Below are positions 55,940 to 64,000 of a stretch of DNA of 64,000 bases, piece after piece. Both the position numbers and the translations under genes were made by a program. The DNA lies in assembly GCA_032622095.1 (NCBI GenBank), contig CP136064.1, positions 38,614,426 through 38,678,425 of the forward strand. Direction: 5' to 3'. Source of the stretch: Siphonodentalium dalli (lineage: Eukaryota > Mollusca > Scaphopoda > Gadilida > Siphonodentaliidae). The notes beneath the pieces were generated by a model. The model did not search any database and had not been told where the DNA came from. It saw only the letters and a list, made by a program, of their open reading frames with translations. Position 1 is the stretch's first letter, and every line of letters starts with the position of its first letter.

Positions 55940-56385
55940 AAGGTACTCAATCCGATCAGAGGAGTGTCCTATATTACTATTTCTTTGGCTTTTAGGGTAA
56001 AAAATATTTGATTCGAGTCGAGGAACACATCAAACAAAGCTCAGAGTTATTAGATATTGATTTTTGAAATTTGTTATTTTCTCGAGATGAGTACTAATAA
56101 TTGCCTTCAACTTCGTAATATGCTCGAGATGTGTACACCAAAACACTATTCAAACAGACAAGGATGGATAACTCTAAAATCAAGTGGTAATAATAACGCA
56201 ATTTTGACTGTGTTCTGGGCCAGAAAGTATTCCCGATAATGAAAAATAATAGATTTCTAAAATCGATATCTAACAAATCTGAGCTTTGATGGGTGGCTTC
56301 CTCGACTCGAATCAAATATTTTTGACCCCCGAAGCCATTGAAATAGTAATTGAGAGGAGTTTTATCGGATCGGACCTTTAACGCT
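55940..56385. mobile_element. MITE of the AGGTACTCAATCCGAT family, second copy
   Basis: Begins aaaggtactcaatccgatca and ends atcggatcggacctttaa. The interior matches 51933-52413 in inverted orientation. Left flank gttaaagg and right flank ctttaacg leave remnants of TTAA on both sides. Confidence 0.75.
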
Positions 56386-56899
56386 GATATATCGCGTTCT
56401 TATTATGTATGTGATGCTCCCTCGTGAACCATTTTATACATTATTGAAATGATCCTTGAATTAAGTTCGTTCACAAGTGGGGAGCCCCTACAATGTCTGC
56501 ATTGATTCTAATGGGCAGGAGATAGTAATAGTAACAATGGGTCCATTTAAATAGTGCATTACGCCGTATGTATGTCATGTATGTCCCAATGTACACGGGG
56601 CATACAACGAATGCCGCTATATATATATTGACATTAACCACCGAGCTGCAACGAATGTGTGCCCAACATGATTAAAGACATGTGTGCTTATTTCACTAAT
56701 TAAACTGATATTTTACTGTCCAGCCACTACGCCAGTTTGATGAACATAACATTCAGCAGTTGTTGCCGAAATCTTCACAATATAAAACAGAATTTAAATG
56801 TAATTACATGTATTTAGCCATTCCTTCTTCCCGAATTAATTATTGATAAACAAACTGGAATTATGGTTCCGCCAAGGACATATGCATATAATTTATTTT

Positions 56900-57413
56900 A
56901 AAGATACGGGCGGTGTTGGCGGTGGGTATATAATATGCTGTTAAAATATTCACCTCCGTCAAAAACCGCTATGAACAGAAAAAATAGTAAAATATAGACA
57001 GACTTCGATATTATACCAATCAAAAATATGGCATAAACAGTATGTTATTGTCAAATATTTTCCTTTGTTATGTAAACAAAAGCAACAACACGTTACATAA
57101 CCTGGCTTTTGTTTAGATCCGGATATGGTAAACATAGAGAGCGTTATTTGTTACTGTTTTCCTGATATGGAAATAATAAAGAGCGTTTATATCATTTGTG
57201 TGTGATTAACCAATATAATTGAGCTGTGTTATGTAAACAAACACGAGCAGGCTCTTTTTACGTACACCATCGTACGCCTTGACGACAATATACTATTTAC
57301 GCGCTGATTATGTTTGGCATATGAACAAAACTACATATATATTAATAGTCCTTCTGTTGATGGCGATTTGAACAAATATGAATATTTCTGCAACGAACGC
57401 CGCCCGTGCCTTT
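56900..57413. mobile_element. 514-bp MITE with AAAGATACGGGCGG ends, copy 2
   Basis: Same element and orientation as 27056-27578 with small indels. Closely related copies suggest recent activity of a source element elsewhere. Confidence 0.82.
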
Positions 57414-57998
57414 AAAGAATGTCGTTGTGCGCACAGACCCCGGGGAAAATTACTAAAGTACCAATATAGAAAATACCAGTAGTCTATATTGGTATTCTAG
57501 TAATTTTCTCCAGGGGCCTGTGGTTGTGCGCTGCCAATTCTAATTCAAGATTATGGAAATAACATTCGTTAAATTTAGTAAACTGCAATTGGACAGTTCT
57601 AACATAACCGAAATGGTGCAAATGAAAATTACCAGCTTGAGAATTTGGTCTGTTTCAAGTTGGTGCAGTTGGAAATTCGAAAACATTCGAAACAAACCGA
57701 ACATAGATCGCCTTATATACAGTAGGTAAAGAGTGTGCGATAAGCAAAACACTCCCAACACCGAGGCGATGTTTTTTCACAGGCGATGTTATTCACAGTG
57801 ACCCACTCAACACCAAAAGCTAGTGCGGCGAGAAATAGCGAACGCTGTGGTGTAATCAGCATGGTGGTGGCAACGTTATCTTCTTCTTCTTCCGCATAAG
57901 GCAAAGCTCTTATAATAATGTGTAAAGCCTGCGCGCATGCATGATAAAAACAGTTAAAATATGTATATACAGTTAACAACAGCTCCGGGGTTACTTAC

Positions 57999-58085
57999 TC
58001 TTTTTCTTGTCAGTGGTGAATGCTGGGTGGCTGGCCGACAGCTTGTCCAACTCCACTCTGAAACTCTTTTTAGAGTGACGAGTTA
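57999..58085 (-). CDS. Possible 87-nt internal exon, function unknown
   Basis: On the minus strand an acceptor-like tatccag precedes 58085 and a consensus donor GTAAGT follows 57999. The frame between encodes SKKSFRVELDKLSASHPAFT and then TDKKK, an amphipathic, well-composed peptide unlike the surrounding low-complexity frames. I do not recognise the family and no partner exon was found, so this is a weak call. Confidence 0.25.
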
Positions 58086-58207
58086 CTGGATAACTATTAA
58101 TATGTAATATGATAGAAAAGTAAATAGTCTTGGTGACGATAGATTTAATAGTGATGAAAATTCGCAATGAAATTCTTCGTGAGCCCTATACGATGATTGC
58201 TGTCACT

Positions 58208-59014
58208 TCATATTAATCCGCCCCATGCAAGATCATCGTGGATGACCTGTACTGGTGATTCACAGTGGGTATTATCCTGATCTAGAATGGTAGCATGTCT
58301 CCCATTGTATATATGTGACCCGCCATATAAAATCCAGTTGTAAGTCGTGATTTTTTTTACCCTGTGCCAATGCATTCTCTTATATATGCGAGTCGACCAT
58401 AGGTCGCCTGGCATATATAAGAGAATGCATTGGCCTAACAATTTTTTACAATTTTAATAATATTTTCTTGTATTCTTTAACAATTTTATAATTTCACCCA
58501 TACAGAGCCCCAGACAAACATGAGCAGACGACACTCTTCTATATGCTTCTATATATGTGTGGGTCTCAGGGTAATGGATGTTTTTTTATTTTATGTCCTA
58601 AAAATTGTAAGAAACATTTATTTAAAAAAAAACGATAAAAAATTGTTAGGCCAATGAATTCTCTTATATATGCGAGGCGACCTATTGTCGACTCGCATAT
58701 ATAAGAGAATGCATTGGCACAGGGTAAAAAAAAATCCCGACTTACGACTGGATTTGATATGGCGGGTCACATATGCATAACGAGCTTCCACGGGGACCTC
58801 TATCAGAGAAATAGTTCGCTTCTTGTAATCGCCCACAATAGCAAAGATCTGAATTGTGCTTATGAAACCCATGAATCAAGTTCCCATGCAGTCGGTGGAG
58901 GCGTCCTTCTAATTTACAAACTATCACACTGAAGCATTCGTACACCACTAATATGGTTACTGTACTTCTAGAAACAATAATGGGATTGAGTAAAATAAAT
59001 ATCATAAAATACAT
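58208..59014 (-). other. Minus-strand open frame interrupted by a 456-bp MITE
   Basis: Minus-strand frames at about 59014-58771 (FHKHNSDLCYCGRLQEAN region) and 58310-58208 (ILDQDNTHCESPVQVIHDD, stop at 58205-58207) lie on either side of the element at 58315-58770. Removing the element and one copy of its 4-bp target duplication joins them into one open frame without a stop. An acceptor-like ttgtttctag lies near 58971. No known domain is recognised. It may be an old gene fragment or a chance opening. Confidence 0.25.
58315..58770. mobile_element. MITE with GTGACCCGCC ends carrying paired hairpin cores
   Basis: Inverted relative to the 33359 copy. The target duplication is ATAT (58311-58314, 58771-58774). 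It interrupts a minus-strand open frame (58208-59014). Confidence 0.88.
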
Positions 59015-59063
59015 ACGTGACTAAAATACAGATGCATCGACAGTGTATTACGTATATATACTA

Positions 59064-59732
59064 CTAGCAGTGGACCCGACTTCGTCCGGGCTGTTTCCCC
59101 TCTGCTTTTCGGCGAATTGCGCGATTTGACCTTGAATTGTCCATTTTGAAGGTCAAGGTCAGGTGGGGTCACGATTTGACCCGTCCAAAACACTGCCCGG
59201 ACAAAAGTACTCGACAAAAGTACCCGTCAAAATCCATCCGGTTTTACCGGATTTGACCTCGAATTGATCATTTTGAAGGTCAAGGTCAGGTCGGGGTCAC
59301 GACTCGACCCGTCCAAAACACTCAGTGGACAAAAGTAACCCTACGTATCAAATTTCGTCGAAATCCCATACAAATTCGCGATTTGACCTTGAATTGACCC
59401 GATTTCAAGGTCAAGGTCACGTCGCACGGGCAAACGAATAGGCTTAGGACACTCCCCATTCGAAAGTATCCACAGACACTAATGTTCGTCGAAATCTCGT
59501 GATACTCGGGCGTTCGACCTTGAAATGACCCGATTTCAAGGTCAAGGTCACGTCGCACGGGCAAATTAACAGGCCCATGCCACTCCACGGCCGAAAGTAC
59601 CCCCCCCCCCCCCCGTACCAAGTTTCATCGAAATCGGTTCGGTCGTTTTCGAGTCCATCGCGAACAGACACACAGACACACAGACACACACACCCTCACA
59701 CACACGGATCTTCCAAAATATATAATAGACTA
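59064..59732 (+). repeat. Repeat headed 'cccgacttcgtccgggct', copy with internal tandem units
   Basis: The interior is built from repeated blocks (tttgaccttgaattg, gatttcaaggtcaaggtcac, gtcgcacgggcaaa). A C-homopolymer of about 14 and (CACA/CAGA) repeats precede the end ccaaaatatataatagact, where the next copy begins directly. Confidence 0.7.
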
Positions 59733-60312
59733 GCTGATGAGCCCGACGTTGTCCGGGCTATTCAAAAAACAAATTTCAAGTCGATAGCTCCACCCGTTTC
59801 CAAGATCTGGTCTGCGCATGCGCGAAGCTGGCGTCGCACGGGCTCGGCGACCCGATAAAATTCGTATCCGGGGCAAGATACATTCACATAGCAAATTTCC
59901 GAGATCTGGTCTGCGCATACGCTGCACGGGCGTCGCACGGGCTCGTCAATACAACAACGACGACCGCCTGGTCAAACTACACACACGTACCAAATTTCAA
60001 GTCGATAGCTCCACCTGTTTCCGAGATCTCGTCTGCGCATGCGCGAAGCGGGCGTCGCACGGGCTCGCCAATACGACAACGACGACCGCCTGGTCAAGAT
60101 ACATTCACATAGCATATTTCAAGTCGATAGCCAGCTCCACCCGTTTCCGATATCTCGTCTGCGCATGCGCGAAGCCAATACGACGTTGACGACCGCCTGG
60201 TCAAACTACACACACGTACCAAGTTTCGTCCCGATCGGTCGAGAATCGTAGATTTTTATAAATGACATACATACATACAGACAGACAGAGGTCTTCAAAA
60301 TATATAGGAGAT
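59731..60312 (+). repeat. Adjacent 'gagcccgacgttgtccgggc' repeat with different internal units
   Basis: Joined head to tail to the previous copy. The interior has three or four ~120-bp units (tttcaagtcgatagctccac; gtctgcgcatgcgcgaagc; cgacgaccgcctggtcaa). It ends with CAGA repeats and aaaatatataggagatat. Confidence 0.7.
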
Positions 60313-61153
60313 ATGTTATGTACAACACAAATCAAATATTGTATCATGTTAACTAGCGTACATGGACGTTTATTTTCTAACAAAGTTATACCGCACATGC
60401 TATTTCCACTCGCACGAGACGTGTCAAATAAGGGGCGTAGTTCAATGGTCTCGGTCTGCCTAGTTACCAATGTCCAGTAACTCGTCCATTAACCCTGACG
60501 TAGGCCTATGTTAATTTTGTTGTTAACACACAGGTTGTCAACCGAAACTTTTCAGGAAATAATGTAACATGCAACAAAATGAATGGGGTAAAGTTAAATC
60601 CAGCTGTGACTGGGAGGTCAACGGTTTGATCAATAACACCTAATGTGTTTCGCGCCAATAACCAGGTGGCATTGATCTGCTGCACATCAGTCGCTCTTCA
60701 CTTTGAGGTGGCACTGTTGATTACCGCCGATAAGTGGCGACAATTTGTACATTATAAGGGAACTGAACAGAAACCTTCATTGGTTCCCGTCGTATTGCAA
60801 CAGATTATCGTGAATGACTACTGGAGTGAGGTTACCGTAACGGTGTGTGCCATTTCTCATTCCGCTAAGTTCCCATATTTGATTCCGGCTGGTCCGTTCT
60901 AGTTAAGGCGAACACTGACTTGTCTTAATAATCTCACAAATGACATAATGTTCTGACGAGTAATGACTCTTTCATCCGAAGACGTCAGCAGAATTGGAAC
61001 AGAACAGGACACAGTTTATCTTGATCAGAATTGACTTTCTGTATGAACTCCGGTATTGACTTTCATTACCTTCGCCGAAGATCGCGCCGATATGTTCCCA
61101 AACGGGGAATTTGAAGATTAAATCATGGATATTTATATGTCATCTTCATCTTA
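60313..61153. other. Region upstream of the GPCR exon
   Basis: Low in repeats compared with the rest of the window. The stretch 60600-60905 is GC-richer and open in one frame but unrecognised. It may hold the promoter or 5' UTR of the GPCR gene. Confidence 0.4.
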
Positions 61154-61186
61154 GTGGCACGTGCATGGTTGTTCCAGCCTGGTGCA

Positions 61187-61351
61187 ATGGATATCCAGTA
61201 CCTGAAGTCGGAAAACGAGACTATAACCGATAAGAATTACTTCTATGACAATCTTGGCTTCACGTTGACATACAGCATACTCTTGGCCGTTATGGGGGTC
61301 TTTGGGACGATCGGAAATATTCTTGTTGTTCTGACGGTCACCACAAATAAG
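61187..61351 (+). CDS. First coding exon of a rhodopsin-class GPCR (partial gene)
   Basis: The ATG at 61187 opens a frame of 55 codons ending at the donor GTGAGT (phase 0). The product has a short extracellular N-terminus with an N-glycosylation site (NET, around residue 10). It then has one hydrophobic helix, LTYSILLAVMGVFGTIGNIL followed by VVLTV. The GN at residues 43-44 is the class A TM1 signature (N1.50). TTNK would begin the first intracellular loop. The frame is open upstream to 61154, where a possible acceptor (catcttag) ends, so the exon may begin in 5' UTR. I found no later GPCR exon before 64000. Ligand class cannot be called. Confidence 0.75.
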
Positions 61352-62993
61352 GTGAGTGCGACTACACACGTGTGACGTGTCACAAAAGTTCAAGGGGGTG
61401 TCAGATTGTCGTCACCTATCTTAGGATTAAGGACAGTAACATATGCTTGGAAGAAATGGGACAGGGCAGGATTCTTCTTGTTTACCCTTTGTTTTAATAA
61501 GTATGTTGCTTATAAATTGCCTCTTGTTGTTTAAGGGAAAGTACCGTTACGACTACCATTATCTCATCCCAACAGACCCGGTAAAGCACACAACAGCCTA
61601 ATTTTTGTGTTGAGAAAAAAAAAACGTTCCTTTATAATTTATAAAAGAAAATACAATTGGATAACAAAATTAGGGTCGGCGTGACTTTTGTTGGGTAGGC
61701 AGGGAGACCACAAGCACGAAATTTATGTTTTTAATTTTAAACCTAACACACTGAAAGTAATGATATATATCATGCATTACTTTTGAAAGTAAATGATAAT
61801 GGTAATGCATTACTTCTCATTTAAAATGGTAATTGTAATTGTAATGCAGATAGTGACTAGTAATATGGCAATTGTAATGCATTAGTTTGCAAAGTAATTA
61901 TGCATCCCTGCTGCGTGAACACTTTAGATTCAGTGCATGTTATCAATTCCTGTATCACAGGCGTGCACTGAAGCTCACATGGAAGCTCGTCAGATAAGCC
62001 TCAGAGTGGAAATTAGTATGCATTATATTCTACCCACACTGGTCATACTATAAACAAATGTCCTGTAAACCGCAAGACGGGCAAATGTCCTGTAAACCGC
62101 GTTGCGGGCGCGAGTGCATGGTGACTGGAGGTGAGTTTGTGTTGAGGGGAATTTTAGTATTGTTTTTCCCACAAGGTGATTGATGAACCCAGCGTCAACC
62201 AGATGTCGCAGTTGCATAAAAAGGCTCCATCAAGACGAAATGATCGATGCATTGTACAAAATAAGCTTCCCTGTTTCAATTTTGTGTGTTTTCTGCTCAA
62301 AGTTAGGCTAAATATCCATTCACCACAAAATTTGATGCATTTAAGTAGCAAATTATGTGTTTATTCGATTTACTGGATAGGCTTTTGGGTGCTTACTATC
62401 CAAACACGTCAATGGATGATTGCCCGTACAAATATCTCCATGTTATCAAGCACTTTCTCGATTAGTGAAACAAATTTTGCTGAATGAAACTCAAATTTAC
62501 GCGAAATTCGGAATACGCCCTCTGCAAAGATTGTGTTTTTCGTGGGAACTGATATCTGAATTATATACTGCAACAACATAAAGAGGTATTGCCTACACTC
62601 TCTAATATAAGGGTATAGATGAAATTCCAGGACTATGACTTTGTTCTTGATCCGGTAGTGCGATATTGTCCCAACAGAAATACACCTCTGCCAGGAGGAA
62701 GTGTCTATTCGCCATCGGATGGCAAATAGCGATTCCACCGCCCAGTTTTCGGCAAGGCGGGTAGGAATCGTGTTTATATGGGCATATAGCGACAGCTTGT
62801 GCCACTAAATACTCAAAATTTTCCTTCAAATTGGTCGATTTCTTATTTGCCATCCCAACATGATACCTGTAGGTGGTCAACCGAGGGTCAACCGAGGGTC
62901 AACTGGGCCTATAATTACCAGAAAGGCGATATATAGGAGTCATCATTATAAGGGCGTGTTGTGATGATATGATATGTTTTCTTTTCTTTAAAA
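61352..62993. other. GPCR intron or downstream region, no further exon seen
   Basis: AT-rich with a local block of aatgcattac-type repeats (61745-61905) and the duplications noted separately. I searched for class A TM2-TM7 signatures (LA..D, DRY, NPxxY) in the open frames and saw none. Confidence 0.5.
62040..62115 (+). repeat. Short tandem duplication 'aaatgtcctgtaaaccgc'
   Basis: Two units in 62054-62100 with intervening aagacgggc. No further copies nearby. Confidence 0.6.
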
Positions 62994-63053
62994 TACCATC
63001 GGATGGCAAATAGCGCATATCGGCAGAATCGCTATTTGCCATCCGATGGCGAA
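62994..63053. repeat. Palindrome of 'catcggatggcaaatagcg'
   Basis: accatcggatggcaaatagc and its complement face each other around atatcggcagaatc. A single half occurs at about 62712. The sequence also carries small CpG-rich pieces nearby. Confidence 0.65.
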
Positions 63054-63110
63054 TAGCCGCTGCCCTGCCAGGACTTGCACTGTATCGCGAAGAAGTGTCT
63101 GGGAGCTTCT

Positions 63111-63229
63111 TTAACCCTTTCAGTGCCAAGTCCGATTTTGTATCAACCCATATTTCCTTGATCATTTTTCAAACTTATTGATTATAATAATGTGATACAT
63201 TGATGGAAAGAGCTCTTAGAAAGGGTTAA
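63111..63229. mobile_element. TTAA MITE, truncated relative of the 39044 palindrome
   Basis: TTAA at both ends with left arm CCCTTTCAGTGCCAAGTCCG. Most of the right arm is deleted, leaving only AGAAAGGG before TTAA. Confidence 0.75.
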
Positions 63230-63842
63230 TGAATCCGATGTCCATGCACCAAACTGTCCAAAGCTCTTATTTCTATCTATTGGTAGGAAATCAAGTTCAA
63301 CAAACGGCCTATATAATTTCCTATTGGGGAACTACTCATCAATTTCAAGTTTTCAATATCATAAATGTCCTCGCCAGAACATCAGTTCTCAGGTTTTGAA
63401 CTGCTTGAATATGATCTCTAGTATTCTCTACGGGCATTGCCAGGGAAGAGATTAATCGATGATGGCATTACCTATAGAATTGACTGTAACATCTGTTTCG
63501 ATTTGTTTTACCACTAAGCAGGCGGTTCTGAGATTGTTCTGCATGATGTGGTTGCACATATATAGACACATGCAAACAAATCGAACAACTATTGTATTGC
63601 CTGTTGGTACTATATAGACATTTTAGTGCATACAAACAATGGCGAATTAATATGTGCATCAAAAGATGCAGATTTTTGGTCGAGATGGTTTCGCCAAACT
63701 ATACACTAAGTGGATTGATGATTCTTCCTCTTTTACCCACAACAAAAGCACGTAAAACCAATCTTATCTCCTATATATAGTGTTGGCTCTTAATTGATGA
63801 TTTGATATTTGCACTGTTGGCGTTCACGACTCGTCAGAGACT

Positions 63843-64000
63843 GTTAAAAAATAACCTCCCAATAACCTCCTAATAACCTCATAATAACCTCCTAATAACC
63901 TCCTAATTAACCTCCTAATAACTTCCCAATAACATCATAATAACCTCATAATAACCTCATAATAACCTCCTAATAACCTCCCAATAACCTCCTAATAACC
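63843..64000 (+). repeat. 11-bp minisatellite, truncated by the window edge
   Basis: At least 14 units of the type taacctcctaa, with variants ccc, cat and one 12-bp unit (cctaattaa). It continues past 64000. Confidence 0.9.

Noticed and set aside
60645-60902. 85-codon frame upstream of the GPCR exon as a gene
   Set aside because: It starts with an ATG but has no recognised domain or splice context. Kept only as a possible promoter/UTR region.

Overview
This is animal nuclear DNA: AT-rich, with GT-AG introns and a very high density of dispersed, palindromic and nested repeats. There is no bacterial-type gene layout. The repeat vocabulary (repeats opening with ATACCCCC, the phrase 'ccatcttggattttactc', repeats headed 'cccgacttcgtccggg', TTAA-flanked palindromes, DIRS and non-LTR remnants) reminds me of lophotrochozoan genomes, most likely a mollusc such as a bivalve. 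The species cannot be settled from sequence alone. Almost all short open frames here are shadows of repeats.

One complete gene is certain: the mu subunit of the clathrin adaptor AP-2 (AP2M1). It runs on the + strand from its ATG at 14555 to its TGA at 45247. Ten coding exons sum to 1308 nt, all splice phases agree, and they give a 435-residue protein. Its nine introns (1.1-8.5 kb) hold most of the repeats in the window. A second gene is represented by one exon at 61187-61351, + strand, which encodes the N-terminus and first membrane helix of a rhodopsin-class GPCR. The rest of that gene lies outside the window or was not found.

Layout: 1-14.5 kb is repeats. It includes a 3.95 kb element with ~500 bp terminal inverted repeats (4902-8848) and two different 5'-truncated non-LTR retrotransposon pieces (10.37-12.5 kb). 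14.5-45.2 kb is AP2M1. Its intron 1 holds a 2.39 kb element with ~570 bp inverted repeats and a perfect 5-bp target duplication. Intron 3 holds a 1.12 kb segment copied from intron 8 and flanked by a 121-bp direct duplication. Intron 5 holds a hAT MITE and a decayed DIRS retrotransposon. The intron 6 donor is duplicated by a palindromic MITE insertion. 45-61 kb is TTAA-flanked palindromes, a second chimeric insertion flanked by a 120-bp duplication (51.5-52.5 kb) and repeats of the 'cccgacttcgtccggg' family. 61-64 kb holds the GPCR exon, then palindromes and an 11-bp minisatellite at the window edge.

The most notable structure is a ~70-bp palindromic core (GCCAATGCATTCTCTTATAT...) that recurs, usually as an inverted pair around an AT-rich spacer, inside at least four different terminal-repeat shells. 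Those shells have different target duplications (TTAA versus a 4-bp non-TTAA). It looks like one hairpin module shared by several MITE families.
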